This document shows, in pieces, positions 9,802 through 17,241 of a stretch of DNA of 64,000 bases. Numbering within the stretch: position 1 is the first letter of the stretch; each line of letters begins with the position of its first letter. A program made the position numbers and the translations under genes. This DNA comes from CAWGET01 sp963821715 (lineage in GTDB: Bacteria; Bacteroidota; Ignavibacteria; Ignavibacteriales; Melioribacteraceae), in contig CAWGET010000006.1 in NCBI GenBank assembly GCA_963821715.1, forward strand, positions 930,001 to 994,000. Direction: 5' to 3'. Below the pieces are notes generated by a model. It saw only the letters and a program-made list of their open reading frames with translations. It searched no databases and had not been told where the DNA came from.

Positions 9802-10368
9802 AGTATATTTCAAAGAAGAATTTACAAGATTACAAAATTGTCGCGCAGCGACACCTTTGGCGCAAGATTTATTTTTTTTCTTTTTTATGCACAATTCATT
9901 ACGTTCTTCGTTTTTAGCTTTTTTAAACAAAATAGGAACTATGATGACGCTGAAAGATATGATTCACACGGATAAAATAATCAGCGAAAATATTTAAGAA
10001 ATGTTTCTACACGTTTGAAATCTGACCGATGAATTTCACAAAGTCACACAAAGTTTGTACAAAGTTCCGCAACGAATCTAAATAGTCTTTCAATTCCATT
10101 GTTTAATTCTTTTCAATTCCTTTGTTTAATTGTTTTTTGCAATTATTTTAAAGCCTTTTTTACCTTTTTACAGGTAAAAATTACCGATAAGATATTCTTA
10201 CATACCGAAATTCTATCATTATAATCTAAAAATCAACTTTTTGGATTGGCACAAATTTTTACTCTCTCTACAAGAAAATTGATAAACAAAAGATTAACAA
10301 AAATTGTGCTTTCACCGATAATGAGATTAGATAAAATGATACAAAAAACATATAACAGACATACAGGT
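9802..10368. other. Intergenic region with AT-rich degenerate repeats
   Basis: About 570 bases without a supported gene. A GCGCAGCGACACC motif at about 9843 belongs to the dispersed GCG-rich short motifs of this genome. Around 10030-10062 is a CACAAAG-rich stretch (TTCACAAAGTCACACAAAG). From 10092 to 10145 the sequence is a loose tandem of TTTAATTCTTTT/CAATTCC units with a period near 14 bases, like that at 15895-16015. Translation could be read from a TTG at 10246 into the next gene, but the added 41 residues show no signal-peptide character and are not believed coding. Confidence 0.5.
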
Positions 10369-11496
10369 ATGAATTTTTATAACAAATCACTTTTGATAAT
10401 AATGTTTTTATTTAGCGCCGTCTTATCCGCAGCGCCGAAATATATTATGCAAATTGAGAACGAAACGCTTACAGATGATTGCGTAATTGAATTTGAGGTA
10501 GTGATAAAAAGTACAGAAACGGACTTTAATCTTACTTCTTATCAATGCTCGTTTTCATTTAATAATGAAGCTTTGAACGAGAATAATTTGAAATTTGAAT
10601 ATATTCAAGGTACATCCGAATTAACCAATCCTCCTTCATCAGCTATCGGAAATAAATCTTTTTCCGGAACTCATCATCTTACTTTCGCTTCGAGAGCGGG
10701 AACGGACGTTATTCCGAAAGAAGGAAAAGTTATCGGGAAATTCCGTTTGGAAAATTCTGAACCGATTCTGGCGGTAAATCCTAATTTATTCTGGGATTTT
10801 GATCAAATTAATAATACAATTTTAACCGACGAGCAGTATAGAAATATTGTAAATCCCGATAATCACGAAGATCTTTATTTTTCGCTTTCTATGAACGTAG
10901 TAACTCTCGACGCTATGAAAGAAGGAAACAGTATTAAATTAAATTGGGAAACGACTTCCAATTTCAACTACGATGGTTTTGAAATTGAACGTGCCGAAAA
11001 TAACGGCGGAGAATTGGTATGGAAAGTAATTGATTATGTTTCTGCAGATTTGAACAACTTAAATCCGACTTACGAATATACCGATCAATATCTAAACGAC
11101 GGAAGTTATTTCTACAGAATTAGAGAAATTGATCTCATTGGCTCAACAATCGCTTACTCGCAGCGCGTAAAAATAGACCTGAATGTGGTTACGGGTATTG
11201 ATGAAACAATGCCGCGTGAATTTGCTCTTTCTCAAAATTATCCAAATCCTTTTAATCCGAGTACAAAAATTAAATATTCAGTACCAAACGAAAGCAATGT
11301 AAAACTAACTATCTATAACATATTAGGCGAACAAGTCGCCGTACTTGTAAATGAGATAAAAGAAGCCGGTTATTTTGAGATAGATTTTAACGCTTCTAAC
11401 CTTAATTCGGGAATGTACATCTACACAATCGAAGCTTCGGCTCTCGGCTCCGATTCTAAATTTACAGATGTAAAGAAGATGATGCTTGTAAAATAG
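10369..11496 (+). CDS. T9SS-secreted protein with cohesin-like and fibronectin-like regions
   Basis: The ATG at 10369 is preferred because it opens directly into a signal peptide (MNFYNKSLLIIMFLFSAVLS, cleavage near SAAPK). The frame is open further upstream, but without that character. The mature protein of about 350 residues has a beta-rich first part (roughly 25-180) resembling a cohesin-like fold. A fibronectin-III-like segment follows (KLNWETTSNFNYDGFEIERA to DGSYFYRIREID). The last 85 residues or so are a type IX secretion type-A sorting domain (LSQNYPNPFNPSTKIKYSVP, then KKMMLVK). Such proteins are exported by the Sec and type IX systems to the cell surface or medium. No enzyme motif is seen, so an adhesive or structural role is only a guess. 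A strong terminator follows at 11526. Confidence 0.85.
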   Translation: MNFYNKSLLIIMFLFSAVLSAAPKYIMQIENETLTDDCVIEFEVVIKSTETDFNLTSYQCSFSFNNEALNENNLKFEYIQGTSELTNPPSSAIGNKSFSGTHHLTFASRAGTDVIPKEGKVIGKFRLENSEPILAVNPNLFWDFDQINNTILTDEQYRNIVNPDNHEDLYFSLSMNVVTLDAMKEGNSIKLNWETTSNFNYDGFEIERAENNGGELVWKVIDYVSADLNNLNPTYEYTDQYLNDGSYFYRIREIDLIGSTIAYSQRVKIDLNVVTGIDETMPREFALSQNYPNPFNPSTKIKYSVPNESNVKLTIYNILGEQVAVLVNEIKEAGYFEIDFNASNLNSGMYIYTIEASALGSDSKFTDVKKMMLVK

Positions 11497-11525
11497 TAAG
11501 TAAGAGTTCAAACTTTGCAATAAAA

Positions 11526-11560
11526 AAAGCCGGACTTCATTGAAATCCGGCTTTTTATTT
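11526..11560 (+). terminator. Rho-independent terminator
   Basis: An inverted repeat AGCCGGACTTCA / TGAAATCCGGCT is followed by TTTTTATTTTATTT on the plus strand and preceded by a run of A. It can therefore stop transcription of the T9SS protein gene and, in reverse, of the small minus-strand gene at 11582. Confidence 0.88.
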
Positions 11561-11581
11561 TATTTCTACTGTTAATTTATT

Positions 11582-11731
11582 TTAGAGTGGTTTTCTTCCC
11601 TGTATTACTCTAATAATAACGACAACAATTGCAATTACTAACAAAATATGAATGAAGCCGCCAATCGTGTAACCGCTTACTAATCCTAATAACCAAAGTA
11701 CTAGGAGTATTATAAAAATTGTCCAGAGCAT
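11582..11731 (-). CDS. Small two-helix membrane protein (lmo0937/DUF5670 type)
   Basis: A 49-residue ORF starting at the ATG at 11731 behind a very good ribosome-binding site (AGGAGGC, spacing 5). The protein begins MLWTIFIILLVLWLLG and continues GYTIGGFIHILLVIAIVVVI before a short basic tail RVIQGRKPL. Two hydrophobic helices separated by a Gly-rich turn match the lmo0937-family pattern (LWxIxxxLxxLWxLG...GGxIHxLLVIA). These small membrane proteins are common and often stress-induced, but their function is unknown. It lies 32 bp downstream of the coiled-coil lipoprotein gene and is on the same strand, so the two probably form a small envelope-stress operon. Confidence 0.85.
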   Translation of the reverse strand: MLWTIFIILLVLWLLGLVSGYTIGGFIHILLVIAIVVVIIRVIQGRKPL

Positions 11732-11763
11732 TGTTGCCTCCTATTAAGGAAATAGTTATAAAT

Positions 11764-12183
11764 TTAGTCCATATCTTCGTTTTCTAATTCTCTTTCAACT
11801 TCATTTCCCCAGGATTCCAAAGTATTTCCTACATCGTTTAATGTATTGTTAACGCCGGTTTTAAATTCTTCCCAGTTCTCTTCGGTAGTATTGCCGACTT
11901 CTTCAAGGTCACCGTTTAATTCATCTTTCGCGTCCTGAAGTTCTTCTTTTCTCTCTTCAAGTTCTTCCTGCATATCTTCGTCAGCGCCTTCCATTTTGGC
12001 GTCAATCTCTTCTAACTGAGCGTCGATTTCGTTTATTCTTTCGTTTATATTGTTCTGCAGTTCAGTTTTTTCTGTGTTGTACTGCTCCGTTCTCATTTCA
12101 GCTTCTCTATCCGTGCAGGAATATAAGAAAGCAACTAAAACTACAGACAATAATAAAGCAGAGAATTTTGTGAGATTCTTCAT
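11764..12183 (-). CDS. Coiled-coil envelope lipoprotein, function unknown
   Basis: A 139-residue protein with a signal peptide ending FLYSC (lipid-modified Cys at about residue 23). The mature part is almost entirely charged heptad-like helix rich in Glu, Asp, Lys and Asn (QLEEIDAKMEGADEDMQEEL). It ends in an amphipathic stretch containing ENWEEFKTGVNNTLNDVG, reminiscent of YtxH/apolipoprotein-like helices. It is acidic and contains no enzyme motif. It is followed at 32 bp by a two-helix membrane protein gene. An AAGGGG ribosome-binding site precedes the start. A periplasmic spacer or stress-related lipoprotein role is an inference from composition only. Confidence 0.72.
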   Translation of the reverse strand: MKNLTKFSALLLSVVLVAFLYSCTDREAEMRTEQYNTEKTELQNNINERINEIDAQLEEIDAKMEGADEDMQEELEERKEELQDAKDELNGDLEEVGNTTEENWEEFKTGVNNTLNDVGNTLESWGNEVERELENEDMD

Positions 12184-12561
12184 GGTTTTAACCCCTTTGT
12201 TTGTGATTATGTTTATTAAAAACTAAGATAGGATTTCTATCCTCCCAAATAAATATATTTCAAGGAATGGATATTTGAGCCCTCATATTTAAATATGATT
12301 TTTTCGTTTAACTGAAATAAAATATACGAATAAATTTGTTTAAAGCAAATTGATATTGCGAACATTGCTGACGCTTTTAAGCTTAAAACATTTTTCAGGA
12401 AATGCAATAGAATGAAACCTGAGCAAATCGAGCAAGTAGACGTAATTCAGTAATTAAATGAACTCCAGAATCATATTGGAATTAGGTGAAGTCTATAAAT
12501 CAGATTTGACCTTTAAATTTCTTTTCGTAATTTATTTTATTCCAAACAAACCGGATAAAAT
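12184..12561. other. Divergent intergenic region with hairpin leader
   Basis: This 378-bp space separates the minus-strand lipoprotein from the plus-strand rhomboid gene. Reading leftward from the lipoprotein start, the leader contains a short dyad GGATAG-AAAT-CCTATC at about 12225-12242. A promoter-like TTG/TAATTTA pair for the rhomboid gene lies at 12506-12534. The middle is AT-rich, without a credible gene; only a 13-codon ORF from 12412 is seen, and it is not believed. Confidence 0.45.
12506..12534 (+). promoter_or_regulatory. Candidate Bacteroidota-type promoter for the rhomboid gene
   Basis: TTG at 12506-12508 and TAATTTA at 12528 are separated by 19 bases. This fits the Bacteroidota -33/-7 pattern (TTG, TAnnTTTG) except for the last base of the -7 element. 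It lies about 28 bases before the start codon at 12562. Confidence 0.4.
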
Positions 12562-13296
12562 ATGCTGCTTCCGCTCGGCGACGATAACCGCGATAGAACG
12601 TTAACTCCGTTTATAAATTACATATTTCTCGCAATAAATATTTTGGTATTTGTAATGTTTCAGGGAGCCGGTTCTAATCCTGATTTTACTTACGCATTCT
12701 CAACTGTTCCGCAGGAAATTGTTTCCGGCGAAGATGTAGTTACCGATGACAGAATTGTTGAGGATCCGGCGCTCGGTCAACGCTTTACAATACCCGGTTT
12801 ACAGCCGACTCCCTTTACCGTTTACATCACACTGTTAACTTCAATGTTTATGCATGGAGGTATCGCACACATTTTCGGAAACATGCTTTTCCTGTGGGTT
12901 TTCGGTGATAATCTTGAAGATAAACTTGGGCATTTGCGATATCTCGGTTTTTATTTATTGGTCGGAATTATCGCTTCGCTTGCGCACGTTTTTACAACTT
13001 ACTTTACCGGCGGAAATATGCTAGTCCCAAGCCTCGGAGCGTCAGGCGCAATATCCGGAGTTCTCGGCGGATACGTTCTACTATTTCCTAAACGAAGAGT
13101 AAAAGTTTTACTCTTTAGATTCTTCACCCAAGTCTCTGCGCTTACTGCTCTGGGAGTCTGGTTCGTGTTCCAATTGATAAGCGGATTAGGATTACTCGGC
13201 GGAGGATCTCAGGAAGGCGGAGTTGCTTATGCCGCGCATATCGGCGGATTTATTGCCGGTCTCGCACTTATTAAATTATTTCCGTCTAGAAAATAA
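12562..13296 (+). CDS. Rhomboid-family intramembrane serine protease
   Basis: A 244-residue membrane protein with six or so hydrophobic segments. The rhomboid catalytic dyad is visible as Ser161 in GASGAISG and His226 in HIGGFIAG. The oxyanion-hole block HIFGNMLFLWVFGDNLED (HxxxN) lies between helices, as usual. The N-terminal MLLPLGDDNRDRTLTPFINY is typical of the short GlpG-like rhomboids common in Bacteroidota and related phyla. Rhomboids cleave transmembrane substrates within the bilayer. The substrate here is unknown, and a role in membrane protein quality control or release of surface proteins is only a possibility. It stands as a single gene with its own promoter-like element upstream. 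Confidence 0.93.
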   Translation: MLLPLGDDNRDRTLTPFINYIFLAINILVFVMFQGAGSNPDFTYAFSTVPQEIVSGEDVVTDDRIVEDPALGQRFTIPGLQPTPFTVYITLLTSMFMHGGIAHIFGNMLFLWVFGDNLEDKLGHLRYLGFYLLVGIIASLAHVFTTYFTGGNMLVPSLGASGAISGVLGGYVLLFPKRRVKVLLFRFFTQVSALTALGVWFVFQLISGLGLLGGGSQEGGVAYAAHIGGFIAGLALIKLFPSRK

Positions 13297-13563
13297 TCTC
13301 CGCTAAAATGAATTAACGGGTTGGTAGATTTTTGGCATAGAACTCGCGCATCTGCGGCTGTGTTAACAATGCCATCCCGTTGGGAATTAATTTTTATTTA
13401 TATAACCATTTCATCCTCCCGGAATTTTTTCTCATTCAAAAAAACATCTTGTTTTTCGATTTTAGTCTCTCGCATCAAGCTTCTTGTTTTTCTTTTTTGT
13501 AAATCACTTCAGAAAAAACTATTTTTTGATACTCTTTTTCCGAAACAACAGGATCCTGAATAA
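13297..13563. other. Intergenic region with a hairpin-repeat fragment
   Basis: This 267-bp space has an ATCCCGTTGGGAATTAA hairpin at 13374-13390, which matches the first hairpin of the element at 20636. It is followed by a T-rich tract. An 80-codon frame spans the space but has low-complexity, Phe/Ser/Lys-rich content and no ribosome-binding site, and is not believed to be a gene. Confidence 0.45.
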
Positions 13564-14793
13564 TTGCAAATCAAAAAGATAATTTCTAATCTCGGCTTTC
13601 TAATCATTGTAGCAACCGCCGCAGGAATTGTTGCCGGAATTCTTCTCGGAGAAGACGCGCAGATATTCGCTCCGCTCGGTGAACTTTTTATTCTTCTCAT
13701 CAAAATGCTCGTTATTCCGCTTGTTGCAGTATCCGTTATTTCGGGCGCCGCATCTTTAGGCGGAACGCGATCGGCGGGAAAACTCGGCATCGCTACTTTT
13801 GTCTATTATCTTGCAACTACCGCTATCGCGGTTTCAATCGGATTGATTTTCGGCGAGCTGTTCAAACCCGGTTCGGGACTCGATATCACTACGGTTGAGC
13901 ATATGTTTTCGCAAGCTGAGGCAGTTGAAGGAGGAACCCCGGGTTTTTGGGAAACCATTTTTGGAATAATCCCCGAAAATCCGTTCAGTTCTTTTGTCGA
14001 AGGAAATATTCTACAGGTTCTCTTTTTCTGTCTGTTTCTCGGTTTCGGCATCGCGTCCCTCTCTTCAGAAAAAAAAGATTTTATGCTTAACATCTTTAAC
14101 GGTCTTACTGAAGCTTTGATCTGGATGGTGAAAATTGTAATGTACACCGCCCCGATCGGCGTATTTGGATTAATGGCAAGCGCCGTTGGAACTTTCGGTT
14201 ATGAAATTCTGGAATTGGTTCTAAAACTTCTCTTCATTTATATTGCTGCGATTGTTACGCACGGATTATTTGTTTACACCGGAATATTGAAAGTCTTCAC
14301 CCAAATGCCTTTAAAAAAGTTCTTTTCGAAGATGTATAAACCGCAGCTCGTAGCGCTCTCAACTGCTTCTTCAATGGCTACTCTTCCGGTGAATTTTGAA
14401 GTCTGCGAGGAAGAACTCGGCGTTTCCAAGGAAACCGCTTCGTTCGTTTTACCATTGGGCGCTACAATAAATATGGACGGCAATGCTATTTATTACGCAT
14501 TAGCCGCCATTTTTTTTGCTCAGTTATTCGGAATAGATTTAAGCGCGACACAATACGCGGCAATTATTTTAACGGCTACTGTTGGATCAATCGGGCAAGC
14601 CGGAGTTCCCGGACCGACGCTGCTTGTTGTTGCGGTATTACTTGCGGCTAATATTCCTATAATCGGCCTCCCATTACTATACGCAGTCGATAGAATTTTT
14701 GATATGATAAGAACTTCGCTTAATATTACAGGCGATGCCGTTTGCGCAATAGTTGTTGATAAATTAAATTACAAAACTGATGAAAATTTATAA
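13564..14793 (+). CDS. Dicarboxylate/amino acid:cation symporter (DAACS family)
   Basis: A 409-residue transporter of the GltP/DctA/SLC1 fold that couples uptake of glutamate, aspartate or C4-dicarboxylates to sodium or protons. Family landmarks are present. These are the serine-rich hairpin loop STASSMATLPVNFEVCEEELG, the cation and substrate site INMDGNAIYYALAAIFFAQ (NMDGxxxY), and the second hairpin VGSIGQAGVPGPTLLVVAVLL. The first codon is taken as the TTG at 13564, behind a CAGGAT sequence, since the first membrane helix begins at once. It lies 11 bp before lgt, so the two are probably co-transcribed. The substrate cannot be fixed by sequence alone. Confidence 0.92.
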   Translation: MQIKKIISNLGFLIIVATAAGIVAGILLGEDAQIFAPLGELFILLIKMLVIPLVAVSVISGAASLGGTRSAGKLGIATFVYYLATTAIAVSIGLIFGELFKPGSGLDITTVEHMFSQAEAVEGGTPGFWETIFGIIPENPFSSFVEGNILQVLFFCLFLGFGIASLSSEKKDFMLNIFNGLTEALIWMVKIVMYTAPIGVFGLMASAVGTFGYEILELVLKLLFIYIAAIVTHGLFVYTGILKVFTQMPLKKFFSKMYKPQLVALSTASSMATLPVNFEVCEEELGVSKETASFVLPLGATINMDGNAIYYALAAIFFAQLFGIDLSATQYAAIILTATVGSIGQAGVPGPTLLVVAVLLAANIPIIGLPLLYAVDRIFDMIRTSLNITGDAVCAIVVDKLNYKTDENL

Positions 14794-14804
14794 GGAAAAT
14801 TAAA

Positions 14805-15605
14805 TTGATTTATTGGGATGTTGATCCGGAGATTTTTCAGCTCGGACCTTTATCAATCAGATATTATGGTTTACTTTTCGCCTCGGGTTTTATCTTCGGA
14901 TATATGATTATGAATTGGATGTTTACAAAAGAAAATAAACCTAAAACAGATCTGGACGATATGCTTTGGTACATGCTGCTCGGAACTGTGATAGGCGCGC
15001 GGTTGGGACATGTTCTATTTTACAGTCCTGGATATTATCTCTCCCATCCGATCGCGATTTTAAAAGTCTGGGAAGGCGGGTTAGCAAGCCACGGCGCAGC
15101 GATTGGAATATTGATCGCGATTTATCTTTATTCGAAAAAGAAAAAAGATCAGCCTTATTTATGGGTAATGGATAGAGTTGTTATTACTGTAGCGCTCGCA
15201 GCCTTTTTTATACGGATCGGTAATTTGATGAACTCGGAAATAATCGGGAAACCGGCTGATGTTGCATGGGCTTTCATTTTCGCAAGAGTCGATCAGATTC
15301 CTCGCCACCCAACTCAACTTTACGAAGCGCTGGCTTATTTAACTATCTTTTTCATTTTGATTTCCATCTACAAAAAAAGAAACGCGGTTTTCCCGAACGG
15401 CTACATATTCGGATTGTTTCTCGTGATGCTGTTCTCATTCAGAATATTTGTTGAGTTTTTTAAGGAAGATCAATCGGCGTTTGAAGCCGGAATGATTTTG
15501 AATATGGGTCAAATCCTCAGCATTCCATTGGTTTTATTGGGGATAATCATTTTGGTTTCTATGAAGAAATGGGATACGAGCGGAAAACCGGAGATTAAGA
15601 AGTGA
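14805..15605 (+). CDS. lgt: Phosphatidylglycerol-prolipoprotein diacylglyceryl transferase
   Basis: A 266-residue inner-membrane enzyme that moves diacylglycerol from phosphatidylglycerol to the lipobox Cys of prolipoproteins, the first step of lipoprotein maturation. Motifs seen: GPLSIRYYGLLFASGF at the N-terminus, GARLGHVLFY, GGLASHGAAIG with the conserved His at 96, the Lgt signature RIGNLMNSEIIG and RHPTQLYEAL. Seven hydrophobic segments are spread over the length. The TTG start at 14805 follows AAGGAAAATTAAA with normal spacing and gives the usual family length. The window encodes many lipoproteins that would be substrates. Confidence 0.96.
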   Translation: MIYWDVDPEIFQLGPLSIRYYGLLFASGFIFGYMIMNWMFTKENKPKTDLDDMLWYMLLGTVIGARLGHVLFYSPGYYLSHPIAILKVWEGGLASHGAAIGILIAIYLYSKKKKDQPYLWVMDRVVITVALAAFFIRIGNLMNSEIIGKPADVAWAFIFARVDQIPRHPTQLYEALAYLTIFFILISIYKKRNAVFPNGYIFGLFLVMLFSFRIFVEFFKEDQSAFEAGMILNMGQILSIPLVLLGIIILVSMKKWDTSGKPEIKK

Positions 15606-15733
15606 AAGTTTTGTCATAAAATAATCTTGCGCCAAAAGCATCGCTATGCGAGTAATTTTGATAAAAAAGTTTTCTTTTAAGCGCAGCGATTTTTATGAAA
15701 GCGGTAAAAATATGCCGCAAATATGCGCTTGTA

Positions 15734-15805
15734 AAACAGGTTTTCCAACCTGTTTAGTTTTGCGAAGCGATTGTACAAAAAAAGCCACAGACTGGAAAGT
15801 CTGTG
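15734..15805. repeat. Paired hairpin element (TTCC/GGAA loops)
   Basis: The first hairpin at 15734-15755 is AAACAGGTT-TTCC-AACCTGTTT. The second at 15786-15805 is CACAGACT-GGAA-AGTCTGTG. The two loops are complements of each other and the spacer holds a GCGAAGCGATT motif. Pairing is perfect in both stems. This looks like a REP-type dispersed palindrome and not a terminator, since no T run follows either stem. Confidence 0.6.
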
Positions 15806-16066
15806 ATACAAAACCTTGAGCGAAGCAATTCAAAAACTTAACCACAAAGAGCGCCAAGAATGCTCAAAGAACACAAAGCAAACGCAACGTTAATCTTTTA
15901 ATTCTTCTGTTTAATTCCTTAGTGCAATTCTCTTGTTTGCCAAAGGCATCCCTTCGGGACAATTCCTTTGTTTAATTCTTTTGTTTAATTTCTTTGTTCA
16001 ATTCTTTTGTGTAATGTTTTTCTTAAGCGAAGCGATTTGACATAAATCACACCCAAATTTTTATAC

Positions 16067-16096
16067 TTGACAAAAGAATCCGGTGATATTAATTTG
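16067..16096 (+). promoter_or_regulatory. Candidate promoter for the small ORF at 16125
   Basis: TTGAC at 16067 and TTAATTTG at 16089-16096 are 19 bases apart, one mismatch from the Bacteroidota TTG/TAnnTTTG pattern. The pair ends 28 bases before an ATG that has a GGGTGA ribosome-binding site. Confidence 0.4.
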
Positions 16097-16124
16097 AACC
16101 AACAAATTTTCTTTGGGTGAATAA

Positions 16125-16241
16125 ATGAAAGAAATAAGCGTTCTTAAATTAAAACAGCAATACCCGCTTGGTATATTCCCCAAACCATACTTTATTTTTC
16201 CTGAAGATTTAATCCCTTTAGTAAAAATAATTCCCAAATAA
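16125..16241 (+). CDS. Possible 38-residue small protein
   Basis: An ATG at 16125, behind GGGTGA with spacing near 6 and a plausible promoter at 16067, opens a 38-codon frame (MKEISVLKLKQQYPLG and so on, ending VKIIPK). The peptide is basic, with several Pro-Leu-Ile-Phe stretches and no membrane helix. No family is recognised. It could equally be the leftover start of a lost gene. Support comes only from the promoter and ribosome-binding site lying in the right place. Confidence 0.3.
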   Translation: MKEISVLKLKQQYPLGIFPKPYFIFPEDLIPLVKIIPK

Positions 16242-16419
16242 TTAAATAATTAAAGATACTTTTAGATGAGAGCAGAATATTTCTATCCGACTGGTTTTGT
16301 GTAGTTTAGATTATGGGCAAAAGTTCAATAGTAATTTGAGATTTGGAAAGCTTAATCATATCAAATAACTATTTCAACCTGCGCAATAATTAAATATTAA
16401 TATAATAAAAGGAGAGAAA

Positions 16420-16857
16420 ATGAAAGTAATAGTGAGTTTTTTAAAATTAAGTTTATTATTTTTTTTGGGATTAGCTTGTAGCGATGATCCTGTATCTTCC
16501 GAAAATAATTCACAGCTGAACGGCACATACGGAGCAACTACATTTATTGAACCTGGGAGCGCCGATGGAGGCATTGATATCCTTGAAAACGGAGGGGAGC
16601 TTACAATGGAATTTAGAGATAATTACTTTGTGGAAGGTCGTCTTATGATACCGGATAATATCGGTTCTAATTTTTCACCTGTCGACACTAATTACTCAGG
16701 TTCCTATTCTTTGAATGAGGATACAATAAGGTTTAGTAATACTACTGATTTATTAGATAGTCCGACAATATATTTTCTTCTTCGCGATTCTTCCCTGGAA
16801 ACGCCCGATTATGAAGGAAGATTATCATTATTAAAAATAATTTTAGAAAAACAGTAG
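16420..16857 (+). CDS. Small secreted lipoprotein, function unknown
   Basis: A 145-residue protein with a strong AGGAGAG ribosome-binding site. Its signal peptide ends FFLGLACSD (lipidated Cys at about residue 20). The mature part is beta-rich and acidic, with a lipocalin-like rhythm of short strands (LNGTYGATTF, GELTMEFRDNYFVEGRLMI, GSYSLNEDTIRFSNT). A GSYSLNEDTIRF stretch is common in small Bacteroidota lipoproteins that report residual 'remaining value' folds, but no catalytic residues are seen. It lies 57 bp upstream of the T9SS sorting-domain-only gene on the same strand. Confidence 0.7.
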   Translation: MKVIVSFLKLSLLFFLGLACSDDPVSSENNSQLNGTYGATTFIEPGSADGGIDILENGGELTMEFRDNYFVEGRLMIPDNIGSNFSPVDTNYSGSYSLNEDTIRFSNTTDLLDSPTIYFLLRDSSLETPDYEGRLSLLKIILEKQ

Positions 16858-16914
16858 ATTATTCGATTTAAGTTTAAGTTGTTAAATAACACAAACTAAT
16901 AATTAGAGGTTCTC

Positions 16915-17241
16915 ATGAAATCCATATTTCAACTTTTATTATTATGTTCATTACTTTTACAAACTTTGTATGGACAGATCGAACGTTCGTTAAAACAAAA
17001 TTTTCCGAATCCGTTTAATCCAACAACTATAATTGAATTTTCTCTACCAACTCCTTCATTTACTAAGGTTTCGGTTTTTAATTCTATCGGTCAGGAAGTT
17101 GCTGTACTAAAGAACGAAATGCTTAATCCCGGAATTTATAAAGTTAAATTTAATGCGGCTAATTTATCAAGCGGCTTATATTTATACAAAATTCAATCTG
17201 GAGATTTTATTGAAACAAAGAAGATGAATTTTATTAAATAA
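16915..17241 (+). CDS. T9SS sorting domain without cargo (signal peptide plus C-terminal domain)
   Basis: A 108-residue protein made of a signal peptide (MKSIFQLLLLCSLLLQTLYG, cleavage near residue 20) followed almost at once by a complete type-A T9SS C-terminal domain. That domain runs KQNFPNPFNPTTIIEFSLP, VSVFNSIGQEVAVLKNEML, GIYKVKFNAANLSSGLYLYKI, ending ETKKMNFIK. Only about six residues separate the two. In the known system this domain is recognised by the secretion pore and cut off at the surface, so a protein with nothing else is odd. AGAGG precedes the start. It may be a deletion remnant of a larger secreted protein or a real small surface peptide. Confidence 0.8.
   Translation: MKSIFQLLLLCSLLLQTLYGQIERSLKQNFPNPFNPTTIIEFSLPTPSFTKVSVFNSIGQEVAVLKNEMLNPGIYKVKFNAANLSSGLYLYKIQSGDFIETKKMNFIK

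Larger units (their letters stand above)
15606..16419. other. Repeat-rich intergenic island
   Basis: About 800 bases dominated by short repeats. It holds a paired hairpin element at 15734-15805, GCGAAGCGATT motifs at about 15762, 15822 and 16026, and a CACAAAGAGCGC stretch at 15841-15880. That stretch is repeated with changes at 17424-17463. A T-rich loose tandem of TTTAATTCTTTTG units runs from 15895 to 16015. The one possible gene in it is the 38-codon ORF at 16125. Confidence 0.6.

Noticed and set aside
10246..10368. A longer N-terminus for the T9SS protein gene from a TTG at 10246
   Set aside because: The added 41 residues are basic and unconserved in type, while a proper signal peptide starts at 10369.
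13321..13563. An 80-codon plus-strand frame before the symporter gene
   Set aside because: Low-complexity Phe/Ser/Lys content, no ribosome-binding site and part of the frame is a hairpin-repeat copy; no protein pattern is seen.
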